Part shown: positions 42,455-51,972 of the stretch, in pieces
How the letters are laid out: every line of letters begins with the position of its first letter
How positions within the stretch are numbered: the stretch's first letter is position 1
Assembly: GCF_000243395.2 (NCBI RefSeq)
Contig: NZ_CM001484.1
Location: 974,089 to 1,038,088, forward strand
Reading direction: 5' to 3'
DNA length: 64,000 nucleotides
Source: Saccharomonospora glauca K62
GTDB taxonomy: Bacteria > Actinomycetota > Actinomycetes > Mycobacteriales > Pseudonocardiaceae
Notes under the pieces: generated by a model
The model's input: the letters and a program-made list of their open reading frames with translations, nothing else
What the model was told of the DNA's origin: nothing
The model's database searches: none
Made by a program: the position numbers and the translations under genes

Positions 42455-42976
42455 TTAAAACCCTCGTCCACTCGACATCGCGAGTTGGGCCAGCAGGTCG
42501 CGTCCGGCCTCGGCGTTGCGCGGCTGGCACAGGACGTCGTAGCGGGTGGCCACCAGTTGGCTGTGGGAGATGAAGTCACGGCGCCCACGTGTGGCGGCGT
42601 AGCCCGCGGCGGCGAACGCCATGCCGAAGGCGACACCGGAGAGCAGACCGATCAGGATGGGGGTGAGTCCGGCGCCGGGGGTGAAGAGGCTGAGCAGCAG
42701 GCCGACGAAAAGACCGAACCAGGCGCCGGACATCGCTCCGCTACCCAGGACCTTTCCCCAGGTCAGGCGCGCGGCGACGCGTTCGACCAGCAACGGGTCG
42801 ACGCCCACGATGGTGACGTCCTGCACCGGGAAGTTCTTGTCGGCGAGGTGGTCGACGGCACGCTGCGCCTCCGCGTAGGTGGCGTACGAGCCGATCGGCC
42901 AGCCCGTGGGCATGGTCGGCAGCTGCGACGCCTGGGGCGTCGGGGAGAACGCCGTCTGGGAGAACGCCTGGGTCAT
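42455..42976 (-). CDS. General stress protein 17M-like (YflT-type) membrane protein
   Basis: A 173-residue protein. An N-terminal Gln/Ser/Pro-rich stretch precedes GWPIGSYATYAEAQRAVDHL, the start of the general-stress YflT-like domain. Two hydrophobic helices (about 93-113 and 115-135) follow. Such proteins are induced by general stress in Bacillus; here this is only a family label. ATG 42976 has GGTGAGC upstream. Confidence 0.8.
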   Translation of the reverse strand: MTQAFSQTAFSPTPQASQLPTMPTGWPIGSYATYAEAQRAVDHLADKNFPVQDVTIVGVDPLLVERVAARLTWGKVLGSGAMSGAWFGLFVGLLLSLFTPGAGLTPILIGLLSGVAFGMAFAAAGYAATRGRRDFISHSQLVATRYDVLCQPRNAEAGRDLLAQLAMSSGRGF

Positions 42977-43091
42977 TGCTTGCTCACCTCTGGGGAGACA
43001 CTGCTGTGCTCTACACCTGACTCAACGCTACGGGATGGGGAATGAGTGCCCGAAGGGTCCCAATTCACAGCTCGTTCTCAGGTGAGCGCGG

Positions 43092-44384
43092 TCACGCGGA
43101 GGCCAGTCCCGGCTGGACGCCGGTGGTGCCGTGCATGCCGGTGATGCCGCTCGGTGACCCCGCATGCAGCCACTTGCCGAAGTGGCGTACGGAAAACAGC
43201 TCGTCGAGCACCATGTAGGCGGCGCCGACCAGACCGCCTTCCTCGCCGAGCCGGGCCTTCTCGATGCGCAGCTCCCGAGTGGACAGTGGGAGCGAGCGAC
43301 GGTAGATCGTCTCGCGGATCGTGGCGAGGAACAGGTCCCCGGCGCCCGCGATCTTGCCGCCGAGCAGGATCGTGGACGGGTTGTAGAAGTTCACCATCGT
43401 GGCGAGCATGGCCCCGATGCGCCTGCCCGCGTTGACCAGCAGCTGCACGGCGTGGTGATCGCCGGCGCCCGCCGCCGCGGTGACGTCGGTGGCCGTGATC
43501 GTTCCCTTGGCTCCGAGGACGGCGGCGAGTGCCGGGCTCTCTCCGGAGCGGGCCAGTCGTTCGCCGTCCCTGGCCAGTGCGGCGCCTCCGGCGACGGCTT
43601 CGAGACAGCCGGTCTTGCCGCAGCGGCACACCACGGAACTGTCGTCGGAGACGGCGGCGTGACCGATGTCGCCCGCGCAGCCCTGAGCCCCGCGGTGGAG
43701 GCGACCCCCGTGGCTGATGCCCGCGCCGATGCCCGTGCCGATCTTGACGTAGAGCAGGTCGCCGAGGTCGTTGAGCTGGCCGGGGGCCCGGAGCTCGCCG
43801 AGGCACAACAGGTTGACCTCGTTGTCCACCCACACCGGGGCGTTGTAACGAGCGGAGAGGCGTTCCCGCACCGGATAGTTGTTCCAGCCCGGCATGATGG
43901 GCGGCTCCGAGGGGCGGGCGGTGGCGAACTCCACCGGGCCGGGCAGGCCGAGACCGACACCCCACACGTCCGACGGGACTCCGCCGGCGTCGACCAGCAG
44001 CGCGTCGAGGGTGGCCTCGACCTCCGCCAGCACGGGCTCGGGTCCCTGCGCGATGTCGCAGTCCCGGCGCTTCATGACGAGCACCGTGCCCATGAGATCG
44101 GTGACGCCCGCGATGAATCCGGTGGCACCGAGTTCGGCGGTGAGGATGCGACCCGCGTCCTTGCGGAACCGCAACGTTCGTGCCTGGCGGCCGCCCGTGG
44201 AGGGGTTGAGATCGCCTTCTTCCAGCAGGCCCGCCTCCAGCAGCGTGGTGGTGCGTTGGGTGATGGCGGTCCGCCCGAGCCCGGTCTTCTGGCTCAGCGC
44301 GGGTCGCGTGTCGGCCACCCCGCTGCGTACGAGGTCGAGCAGGCGTGTGTAGCTCTCCAGCAGCTCGGGACTGGGCTCATCCAC
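43092..44384 (-). CDS. ROK-family (NagC/XylR-type) transcriptional repressor
   Basis: A 430-residue protein. Residues about 1-75 form a winged helix (ALSQKTGLGRTAITQRTTTL). The rest is a ROK sugar-kinase fold with GVGLGLPGPVEF and the zinc motif CRCGKTGCLEAVAGG. It would bind a sugar or sugar phosphate and release DNA. GTG 44384 follows AAGGGGG. A palindromic site upstream suggests self-regulation. No sugar operon is adjacent, so its targets are elsewhere, or it acts on the anmK/transporter pair only by inference. Confidence 0.88.
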   Translation of the reverse strand: MDEPSPELLESYTRLLDLVRSGVADTRPALSQKTGLGRTAITQRTTTLLEAGLLEEGDLNPSTGGRQARTLRFRKDAGRILTAELGATGFIAGVTDLMGTVLVMKRRDCDIAQGPEPVLAEVEATLDALLVDAGGVPSDVWGVGLGLPGPVEFATARPSEPPIMPGWNNYPVRERLSARYNAPVWVDNEVNLLCLGELRAPGQLNDLGDLLYVKIGTGIGAGISHGGRLHRGAQGCAGDIGHAAVSDDSSVVCRCGKTGCLEAVAGGAALARDGERLARSGESPALAAVLGAKGTITATDVTAAAGAGDHHAVQLLVNAGRRIGAMLATMVNFYNPSTILLGGKIAGAGDLFLATIRETIYRRSLPLSTRELRIEKARLGEEGGLVGAAYMVLDELFSVRHFGKWLHAGSPSGITGMHGTTGVQPGLASA

Positions 44385-44421
44385 CGCGGACCCCCTTATG
44401 TCTAAGTCCTCTCATCATATA

Positions 44422-44453
44422 TCTGAAACCGATCAACTTCTGTTTGTTTCAGA
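44422..44453. promoter_or_regulatory. Palindromic operator candidate upstream of the ROK repressor
   Basis: TCTGAAAC (44422-44429) and GTTTCAGA (44446-44453) are perfect reverse complements with a 16-bp spacer in an A/T-rich patch 38-69 bp before the start codon. CCCCCTTA near 44391 and TAAGGGGG near 44477 add an outer inverted pair. Confidence 0.5.
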
Positions 44454-44572
44454 CATTAGAGGGTAGATCGAAAGCTTAAGGGGGACGCGCGTTCTCCTCA
44501 CGGGAGTAGTAGGGGACGGTGCGACGAGCCCGATTACGTCTTCCGGGTTATGCGTTCTGCTGCGCTGAGTGA

Positions 44573-45328
44573 TCAGGAAGTGGGCGTGGCCGTTTCCGAC
44601 ACGGTGGGAGACGTGCTGCCCGGAGCCGTGTCCGTCCGGCTCGAACTGTAGGCCGAGGAAGGCCCGGCCGACACCGACGAGCCGCCGGTCGACGGGGAGG
44701 GCGAGCTGCTCGGTGGCTGTGGGCTCTCGCTGCCGTCGTCGTCACCGTCGTCGTTGCCGCCGTCGCCCCCGTCGTCACCGCCGTTATCGCTGCCGCCGTC
44801 GTCACCGTCGTCGTTGTCGTCGCCGTTCCCACCGTCGCCGTTGCCCGGCGACTCCGGAGGCTGGGGGCCGGGCTGAGTGTCGGTCGGCTGTGTAGACGGC
44901 TGCTGGCCGCTGCCGTCGTCGCCGTCGCCGGGTGCGCCGTGTGTCGGCTCCTGCCGCGGTGGGGTGTGGACGGTCGTACGTCGGTTGCCGTCCTCGTCGG
45001 TGGTGATGATCGTGGTCGGCGAGCTGGAGGAGGAGGGCATCTCGCCGGTGATCGCCACGCCGTTGATCACGACGGTGGCCTCGGCGGGCACGGCCTGGCC
45101 CGGCACGAGCTCCCTCTGCACGTCGCTTCCCGTGGAGCGGCCCGTCTGCGTGGTTCGCGTGTCTTCGGTGAGCTCGGGCTGCATGATCTGCGCGACCGCC
45201 GCGAACGCCGTGCACAGCGCGAGGCCGCTGGCGGCGAGCGCGAGGTAGCCGCCGCGGTGCAACCGTCCCGCGGACTCGCGGGGCGGCGCGGCCTGGTCGC
45301 GTGGTGGCTGCCCTGGCGAGGTGGTCAT
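44573..45328 (-). CDS. Membrane-anchored protein with acidic Gly/Asp low-complexity tail
   Basis: A 251-residue protein of unknown function: a 25-residue cytoplasmic lead, one membrane helix (about 28-49), a short outside region with a [12 protein letters not shown] segment, then from about residue 130 a run of Gly, Asp and Asn ([14 protein letters not shown]) and a Ser/Pro/Thr end. ATG 45328 has GAAGGAG upstream. It is divergent from acyP and has no recognised domain. The region around 44700-44870 is strongly repetitive at DNA level (GAC/GGC codons). Confidence 0.7.
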   Translation of the reverse strand: MTTSPGQPPRDQAAPPRESAGRLHRGGYLALAASGLALCTAFAAVAQIMQPELTEDTRTTQTGRSTGSDVQRELVPGQAVPAEATVVINGVAITGEMPSSSSSPTTIITTDEDGNRRTTVHTPPRQEPTHGAPGDGDDGSGQQPSTQPTDTQPGPQPPESPGNGDGGNGDDNDDGDDGGSDNGGDDGGDGGNDDGDDDGSESPQPPSSSPSPSTGGSSVSAGPSSAYSSSRTDTAPGSTSPTVSETATPTS

Positions 45329-45465
45329 GCGACTCCTTCGGAGATGCTTCAAGCCCCCGAGAACGTTCGCGCGGCACAGTATCACCGGGTCAGCGCGGGT
45401 CGCGAACGCACTCACCCGTGCGAGGCGGCCGATCGTCGCCGGTCGCGCTGCGCGACGATAGCGGT

Positions 45466-45753
45466 GTGACTGACGAGACTGAGACGACACGTCTGACGGC
45501 GTGGGTGCACGGCATGGTGCAGGGAGTCGGTTTTCGCTGGTGGACCAGGAGTCGGGCGCTGGAGTTCGGCCTCGTGGGCCGCGCCACCAATCTCCCGGAC
45601 GGGCGGGTGGAGGTCGTGGCCGAGGGGCCACGGGACGCGTGCGAGCGCCTGCTGGGGGCGCTTCGCTCCGGAGAAACACCCGGTCGGGTGGACCACGTGG
45701 CGGAGCTGTGGTCCGAGCCGCGAGGCGGTCTGGTCGGTTTCGTCGAACGCTGA
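45466..45753 (+). CDS. acyP: Acylphosphatase
   Basis: It hydrolyses acyl phosphates. The 95-residue protein has the anion loop [11 protein letters not shown] (catalytic R24) and ATNLPDG (catalytic N42). GTG 45466 is the start. It precedes smc by 167 bp, as in M. tuberculosis. Confidence 0.94.
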   Translation: MTDETETTRLTAWVHGMVQGVGFRWWTRSRALEFGLVGRATNLPDGRVEVVAEGPRDACERLLGALRSGETPGRVDHVAELWSEPRGGLVGFVER

Positions 45754-45920
45754 TTTCCGAGGTCACCGGCGCCGTGATCGGTCGGTCGTCGGCGTGCCAC
45801 GCCGGTGACCGCCTACCACGGCCGCGCGTCGGACGCCGGTAGCATCATCCGATCGGACAGTGTCGGCACTGCCCGTGGACGCCGGACGAGAACAGTCGGT
45901 ACGGGAAAGGTCTACGCCGC

Positions 45921-48900
45921 GTGCATTTGAAAAGCTTGACGCTCAAGGGCTTCAAGTCCTTCGCGTCGGCGACCACTCTGCGGTTCGAACCCGGTATCAC
46001 GTGTGTCGTCGGCCCCAATGGTTCGGGCAAGTCGAACGTGCTGGACGCGCTGCGGTGGGTCATGGGCACGCAGGGCGCCAAGGACCTGCGCGGCGGCAAG
46101 ATGGAGGACGTCATCTTCGCCGGTACCGCGGGGCGACCTCCGCTCGGCCGTGCCGAGGTGACGCTCACCATCGACAACAGCGACGGTGCGCTGCCCATCG
46201 AGTACACCGAGGTGTCGATCACGCGCCGCATGTTCCGTGACGGCGCGAGCGAGTACGAGATCAACGGCAGCACGTGCCGGCTGCTCGACATCCAGGAGCT
46301 GCTGTCCGACTCCGGCATCGGCCGTGAGATGCACGTGATCGTGGGGCAGGGACAGCTCTCGGAGATCCTCCAGGCCAAGCCCGAGGAGCGCCGGGCCTTC
46401 ATCGAGGAGGCCGCGGGTGTGCTCAAACACCGCAAGCGCAAGGAGAAGGCGCTTCGCAAGCTCACCGCGATGCAGGCGAACCTTGACCGCCTCAACGACC
46501 TCACCGCGGAGCTGCGCCGCCAGCTCAAACCGCTCGGCAAGCAGGCCGAGATCGCCCGCAGGGCCCAGGTGATCCAGGCGGAGTTGCGGGACGCGAAGCT
46601 GCGGCTCTACGCCGACGACCTGGTGACGCAGCGCCGCGAGATCGCCAAGGACGAGGCCGACGAGAGGGCCGCGCGGGCCCGCCGCGCCGAGGTGGAGCGG
46701 ACGCTGGAGTTCGTCACATCGGAGCAGACCGAGCTGGAGGAGACGCTCGCCGAGGACGCGCCGAAGCTGACCGCCGCGCAGGACACCTGGTACAAGCTGT
46801 CGGCCTTGGCCGAGCGGCTTCGCGGCACCGTGCGCCTGGCGGCCGAGCGCAAGCGACATCTGTCGGCCGACGTGGACACCGGTGGCACGGGACGCGATCC
46901 GGAGGAGCTGCTGGCCGAGGCCGAGCGCGTCGCCGAGCGGGAGGCCGAACTCACGGAGGCGGTGTCGGAGGCCCGCGCCGTGCTCGACGAGGTGGTGGAG
47001 CGCCGCGAGCACCTCGAACAGGTGGTGCAGGCGGCCGAACACGCGCATCTGGCCGCCGTGCGGGCCATCGCCGACCGTCGTGAGGGGATCGCCAAGCTGT
47101 CGGGGCAGGTGGAGGCCCTGCGCAGCAAGAGCAACGCCACCGCCGAGGAGATCGAACGTCTCAGCAGCGGTATCTCCGACGCCGTGGCCCGTGCCGAGGC
47201 CGCCGCGGAGAGCGTGGAGGAGGCCCGCGCCGAGGGCGGTGTCGAGGACTCCGACGACGAGGTGCTCCGAGACCGCCACGAACGCGCCGTCGAGGCCCAT
47301 AAGGCCGCGAAGGCCAGGGTCGAGGAACTCGTCAAGGCGGAACGCGCCGCCGAGCGCGACATCGCGTCGGAGAAGGCGCGGGTCGACGCGCTGTCGATGG
47401 GATTGAGACGCAAGGACGGCGCGGGAGCGCTGCTCGGGGCCGCCGACGACCTTCCGGGCCTGCTGGGCTCGGTGGCCGCGTTGCTCACGGTGGAGCCCGG
47501 TTACGAGGTGGCTCTCGCCGCCGCGCTCGGGCCCGTGGCCGATGCCGTGGCCGTGGCGGAGGGCGACAACGCGGTCGCCGCGCTGCGTTATCTCAAGGAC
47601 AACGACGCCGGGCGCGCCGGCCTGTTGGTGGGCGCGGCGACGACGGACGAGGACCGGGCGGACCTGCCCCCGCTGCCCGCCGGGGCGCGGTGGGCGCGTG
47701 AGGTGGTCTCCGCTCCGGAGGCACTGCGCCCGGCCGTCGACCACGCGTTGCGCCGGGTCGCCGTGGTGTCGTCGCTCGACGACGCCCGCGCGCTCGTGGC
47801 CGAGCACCCGGACGTCACGGCCGTGACCGGGGACGGTGACGTGCTCGGCGCGCACTGGGCGATGGGTGGTTCGGCCCGCGACGAGAGCGTCATCGAGGTG
47901 CAGGCGGCGGTTGACGAGGCACGGGAGCGTCTCGCCGCGGCCGAACGCGCGCTGGAGCGCACGGCCGCGGAACTCGAAGGAGCCCGTGCCGAGCAGCAGG
48001 ACCGCCGTGCCGAACTCGAACGTGCCAAGGAGGCGTTGAACGAGGCCAAGGTGCGCCGGGCTCGGTCGGCGGAGCGGCTGTCGAGCCTGGAGAAGGCCGC
48101 CCGTTCCGCGCGGGCGGAGGTCGAACGCCTCACCGCCCAGCGCGAGAAGGTGGAGCGCACGCGCGAGGACGTCCTTTCGCAACTGGCGGAGCTGGAGGAA
48201 CGCCTCGCGGTGGTCGCCGAGCAGCCGGTGGACACCGACATCGACACGAGCGAACGCGACGAGGCCGCCGAGGCCCTGGCCGAGGTGCGGCAGGAGGAGA
48301 TGGAGGCCCGGCTCGCCCTCCGCACGGCCGAGGAACGCGCCAGGAGCATCGCGGGAAAGGCCGATTCGCTGAGGCGCGCGGCCGAGGCCGAACGCCAGGC
48401 GCGGGAGCGGGCCGAGAAGGCCCGTCGCGCGCGGGAACGGGGCGCGGCGATCGCGGCCGCCGTCGTGGAGGGCGGCGAGACCGCGCTCGCCCGCATCGAG
48501 ACGTCGTTGCAGCGTGCCGCCGCCGAACGCGACGCCATCCAGGCCCGCCGGGAACACACCGAGCAGGCGTTGAACCAGGTGCGTAACCGGGTGCGGGAAC
48601 TGACGGTGGAGCTGGAGAAGCTCACCGACGCGGTGCACCGGGACGAGGTGGCGCGGGCCGAGCAACGCCTGCGGCTGGAGCAGCTCGAAGCCCGGATCGC
48701 GGAGGAGTTCGGCATCGGCCTCGACGACCTCGTGGCCGAGTACGGGCCGGACGTGCCCGTGCCGCCCGGCCCCGCCGAGGTGGCCGAGTACGAGGCCGCG
48801 AAGGAACGCGGTGAGACGGTGATGGAGCCCCAGCCCATCCCGTACGACCGGGATACGCAGGCGCGCCGGGCCAAGCGCGCCGAGCGCGACCTCGCCCAGC

Positions 48901-49520
48901 TCGGCAAGGTCAACCCGCTGGCCCTGGAGGAGTTCGCCGCGCTGGAGGAACGCTACAAGTTCCTGTCCACCCAGCTCGAAGACCTCAAGGAGACCCGCAA
49001 GGACCTGCTCACCGTCGTCAAGGAGGTCGACGACAAGATCCTGGAGGTCTTCACCGAGGCGTTCCACGACGTGGCCCGCGAGTTCGAGACCGTGTTCTCC
49101 GTGTTGTTCCCCGGCGGTGAGGGACGCATGGTGCTCACCGAGCCGGGTGACATGCTCACCACGGGCGTCGACGTGGAGGCGCGTCCGCCGGGCAAGAAGG
49201 TCAAGCGACTGTCGCTGCTCTCCGGTGGGGAGAAGTCGCTGGTGGCGGTGGCGATGCTGGTGGCGATCTTCCGGGCGCGGCCCTCGCCGTTCTACGTCAT
49301 GGACGAGGTCGAGGCGGCGCTCGACGACACCAACATGCGCAGGCTCATCGGGCTGCTGGAGGAGCTGCGGGAGAGTTCGCAGCTCATCATCATCACCCAC
49401 CAGAAGCCCACGATGGAGATCGCCGACGCGCTGTACGGCGTGAGCATGCAGGGCGACGGCATCACCAAGGTGATCTCGCAGCGGTTGCGCTCGCCCGACG
49501 CCGTGGAGCAGTCGGCGTAG
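45921..49520 (+). CDS. smc: Chromosome segregation ATPase SMC
   Basis: The core subunit of bacterial condensin, which loops and segregates DNA. The 1199-residue protein has Walker A GPNGSGKSNVLDAL at residues 31-44, two long coiled coils rich in Glu/Arg/Ala, a hinge at about 510-660 (GLLGSVAALLTVEPGYEVAL), and a C-terminal head with LSGGEKSLVAVAML and MDEVEAALDD. GTG 45921 is the start. The ScpAB partner genes are not in this window. Unlike M. tuberculosis, ftsY is not immediately next; three genes lie between. Confidence 0.97.
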   Translation: MHLKSLTLKGFKSFASATTLRFEPGITCVVGPNGSGKSNVLDALRWVMGTQGAKDLRGGKMEDVIFAGTAGRPPLGRAEVTLTIDNSDGALPIEYTEVSITRRMFRDGASEYEINGSTCRLLDIQELLSDSGIGREMHVIVGQGQLSEILQAKPEERRAFIEEAAGVLKHRKRKEKALRKLTAMQANLDRLNDLTAELRRQLKPLGKQAEIARRAQVIQAELRDAKLRLYADDLVTQRREIAKDEADERAARARRAEVERTLEFVTSEQTELEETLAEDAPKLTAAQDTWYKLSALAERLRGTVRLAAERKRHLSADVDTGGTGRDPEELLAEAERVAEREAELTEAVSEARAVLDEVVERREHLEQVVQAAEHAHLAAVRAIADRREGIAKLSGQVEALRSKSNATAEEIERLSSGISDAVARAEAAAESVEEARAEGGVEDSDDEVLRDRHERAVEAHKAAKARVEELVKAERAAERDIASEKARVDALSMGLRRKDGAGALLGAADDLPGLLGSVAALLTVEPGYEVALAAALGPVADAVAVAEGDNAVAALRYLKDNDAGRAGLLVGAATTDEDRADLPPLPAGARWAREVVSAPEALRPAVDHALRRVAVVSSLDDARALVAEHPDVTAVTGDGDVLGAHWAMGGSARDESVIEVQAAVDEARERLAAAERALERTAAELEGARAEQQDRRAELERAKEALNEAKVRRARSAERLSSLEKAARSARAEVERLTAQREKVERTREDVLSQLAELEERLAVVAEQPVDTDIDTSERDEAAEALAEVRQEEMEARLALRTAEERARSIAGKADSLRRAAEAERQARERAEKARRARERGAAIAAAVVEGGETALARIETSLQRAAAERDAIQARREHTEQALNQVRNRVRELTVELEKLTDAVHRDEVARAEQRLRLEQLEARIAEEFGIGLDDLVAEYGPDVPVPPGPAEVAEYEAAKERGETVMEPQPIPYDRDTQARRAKRAERDLAQLGKVNPLALEEFAALEERYKFLSTQLEDLKETRKDLLTVVKEVDDKILEVFTEAFHDVAREFETVFSVLFPGGEGRMVLTEPGDMLTTGVDVEARPPGKKVKRLSLLSGGEKSLVAVAMLVAIFRARPSPFYVMDEVEAALDDTNMRRLIGLLEELRESSQLIIITHQKPTMEIADALYGVSMQGDGITKVISQRLRSPDAVEQSA

Positions 49521-49588
49521 CGGGTTCCCGCCGACAAGTCCCGCCTTTTCACTCGAACGGGTTCGGTACGGCGGCTCGATCTGCGACG

Positions 49589-50401
49589 ATGCCCCGCATG
49601 ATCGAACAGACGGAGCACGGTTGGCCGACGGGCGACCCGCGCCGCTTCTTCGACGCCCCGATCGATCCGGAGCACTTGAGAGCCAGCAGTCCGAACGTCT
49701 ACCGGCGGGCATGGTGGCTCGCGATCGGCGTCGTGGTCGGTGGTGGCCTGGTCGCGCTCGGAATCTGGGCGATCGCCACCGGTATGGACTCCTCCGAGAC
49801 GTCGTGGCCCTCGATGGTGGCGGGCGTGGTGGCCGTGCTGGCGGGACTCGGGCTGTTCCTGCGCGGCCTCCTGGTGGGCAACGCCGCCAAGCCGTACCGG
49901 GGAGGGCAGCTCGTGCCCGGCATGGTGGTGGAGCATGCCGACGCCGACGTGCAGCTCCTCGTTCTTGCCGACACCTCGCGTGATCCCGCGGCGCCGCCCG
50001 CGTTCGCTTACCGGCTGGTGAGCTTCACCGCGCGGGAGGGCACGCGGTTCGTGCCGGGGCAGCCGGTGCCGTGCGTGGCACACGGCTTCGTGGCACCGCC
50101 GTGGAGCAGGCGTTGGTGGAGTTTCGACGCCTCGCCCGTCGAGTGGGCTTCGCCGAACGCCGAGGTCGTCGACGCGGCGGGGAAGGCGATCCCCCGCGAG
50201 GAATGGGACCTGTTGCTGGCCGGAGCACGGCGAGTGGCCGACATCCGCCGGCGAATCTCCCGGATCGGCCGGGTCGCCGACGAGGACCTCACGGAGTCGT
50301 TGCGGCATCCGCCCACGCGGCTGGGGGTGCCCGTGGAGTGGCAGCCGGACGGCCGGGCGCGGTTCGTGGGGTCGGTCGGCCACACGACGTCGACGACATG
50401 A
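49589..50401 (+). CDS. Membrane protein of unknown function (possibly DUF3239-like)
   Basis: A 270-residue protein with two membrane helices (about 42-64 and 75-93). A C-terminal cytoplasmic domain of about 170 residues holds a YRGGQLVPGMVVEHADADVQ segment and a helical end. It resembles the actinobacterial DUF3239 group, but I am not sure. ATG 49589 has no clear ribosome site; ATG 49598 is an alternative. It is convergent with the symporter gene. Confidence 0.65.
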   Translation: MPRMIEQTEHGWPTGDPRRFFDAPIDPEHLRASSPNVYRRAWWLAIGVVVGGGLVALGIWAIATGMDSSETSWPSMVAGVVAVLAGLGLFLRGLLVGNAAKPYRGGQLVPGMVVEHADADVQLLVLADTSRDPAAPPAFAYRLVSFTAREGTRFVPGQPVPCVAHGFVAPPWSRRWWSFDASPVEWASPNAEVVDAAGKAIPREEWDLLLAGARRVADIRRRISRIGRVADEDLTESLRHPPTRLGVPVEWQPDGRARFVGSVGHTTSTT

Positions 50402-50404
50402 GAA

Positions 50405-50436
50405 CGGCCGGGCGCCCGTTCCTCGGCGCCCGGCCG
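50405..50436. terminator. Bidirectional terminator between the membrane protein and symporter genes
   Basis: A perfect 12-bp stem, CGGCCGGGCGCC (50405-50416) with GGCGCCCGGCCG (50425-50436), closes an 8-nt loop between two convergent stops. Confidence 0.8.
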
Positions 50437-50457
50437 TCGCTCAAGCGACCGGGGTGA

Positions 50458-51963
50458 TCAGGCCGCTTCCTTCACCTGATCCGGCTCGTCGGTCTCCGGG
50501 GCCGGGTGGCGCAGCGAGAGCAGACCGCCGACCACGAGCGTCACCACGACGCCGAGCGGCACGTACCACGGGAACGCCAGCCCGGCTTCCGTGCCGTCGA
50601 CGGTGAAGGTGATACCGAGGACGAACACGGCCGCCACGACGATCGTGGCCACGAACGCGATGATCGCGTCGGTCTGGCGCGCCCGCTTGACGAGAATGCC
50701 GAGGGCGAACGCACCGAGCAGCGCGCCGTAGGTGTAGCTGGCGATGCTCAGGCCGACCTCGACCACCGGCTGGTCGGTGCTCGTGAACATCGACGCGAAC
50801 ACCACGAACACGACCGCCCAGATCAGCGTCCACAGCTTGGCCTGCTTCAGCACGACGGAGTCGGGCAGCTCCTTCTTCGTCACCCGCTGGTAGATGTCGC
50901 TGACGGTGGAGGTCGACAGCGAGTTCAGCGACGAGGAGATCGTGCTCATGGCCGCGGCCAGGATGCCCGCGATCAGCAGACCGGACAGCCCGCTGGGCAG
51001 CTGCTCGACGATGAACTTCGGGAACAGCTCGTCGTTGTTCGACAACCCGAGCGAGTCCGGGGCGGCGCCGTCGTAGAACGACCAGAGCATCGCGCCCACC
51101 AGCAGGAACAGCGCGAACTGGAAGAACACCACCACACCGCTGGCGATCACGGCCTTTTGACTGTCGCGCACGTTCTTGCAGGCCAGCAGACGCTGCACCA
51201 TGAGTTGGTCGGAGCCGTGCGAGGCCATCGCGAACAGCGCGCCGCCCACGACGGCGGTGACGAACGCGTACTGGTTGGTGATGATGTTCGACGAGAAGTC
51301 GAAGAACTGGAACTTGCCCTCGTCGGCCAGCGAGCCGAACCAGCCGTCGGGGAGCTTGCCCGCGAGGAAGAACACGGCGGCCACCGCGCCGAGGACGTAG
51401 ATGCCCATCTGGATGGCGTCCACCCAGATGACCGCCTTGATCCCGCCCAGGTAGGTGTAGACGACGGCGACCAGGGCGATGGCGGCGATGATCACCCAGT
51501 AGGACACGTCGAGGCCGAGCGCGGAGAGCACCATCTTGACCGGGATCGCGGTCGCGAACAGCCGCACGCCGTCGGCGAGCAGGCGGGTGACCAGGAAGGT
51601 GATCGACGCGGTGCCCTGCATCCTCTTGCCGAACCGTGTGCCGAGGAGACCGTAGGCGCTGACGAGGTCACCGGCGTAGTACCGCGGCAGCAGCACGAAG
51701 GCCACCAGGATGCGACCGATGAGGTAACCGATCGCGAGCTGGAGGTACGTGATGTTCCCCAGATAGGCCACGGTCGGCACGCTGATCACCGTCAGCGTGG
51801 ACGTCTCGGTGGCGACGACGGAGAACGTCACCGCCCACCACGGCACCTGTCGGCTGCCGACGAAGTAGTCGGTCGAGGATTTCTGCTTACCGCCGAGCAG
51901 AATGCCCAGCAGCGGCGACCCGACCAGGAATATCGCGATGATCGCGAGGTCCAGTGCGCGCAT
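50458..51963 (-). CDS. Sodium:solute symporter (SSS family)
   Basis: A 501-residue transporter with about 13 membrane helices, family start LAIIAIFLVGSPLLGILLGG, and the SSS signatures FVGSRQVPWWAVTFSVVATE near the N terminus and a GxAxxxxS-like MASHGSDQLMVQR region. It takes up a solute with Na+. ATG 51963 lies 9 bp after the anmK stop, so the two form an operon. The substrate may be a peptidoglycan sugar such as anhydro-MurNAc or MurNAc; this is inferred only from the partner gene. Confidence 0.85.
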   Translation of the reverse strand: MRALDLAIIAIFLVGSPLLGILLGGKQKSSTDYFVGSRQVPWWAVTFSVVATETSTLTVISVPTVAYLGNITYLQLAIGYLIGRILVAFVLLPRYYAGDLVSAYGLLGTRFGKRMQGTASITFLVTRLLADGVRLFATAIPVKMVLSALGLDVSYWVIIAAIALVAVVYTYLGGIKAVIWVDAIQMGIYVLGAVAAVFFLAGKLPDGWFGSLADEGKFQFFDFSSNIITNQYAFVTAVVGGALFAMASHGSDQLMVQRLLACKNVRDSQKAVIASGVVVFFQFALFLLVGAMLWSFYDGAAPDSLGLSNNDELFPKFIVEQLPSGLSGLLIAGILAAAMSTISSSLNSLSTSTVSDIYQRVTKKELPDSVVLKQAKLWTLIWAVVFVVFASMFTSTDQPVVEVGLSIASYTYGALLGAFALGILVKRARQTDAIIAFVATIVVAAVFVLGITFTVDGTEAGLAFPWYVPLGVVVTLVVGGLLSLRHPAPETDEPDQVKEAA

Positions 51964-51972
51964 GGCTGTCTC

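Noticed and set aside
45912-49712. A 1266-codon open frame on the minus strand across smc
   Set aside because: It is antisense to a complete smc gene with all ATPase motifs; no domain is visible in it.
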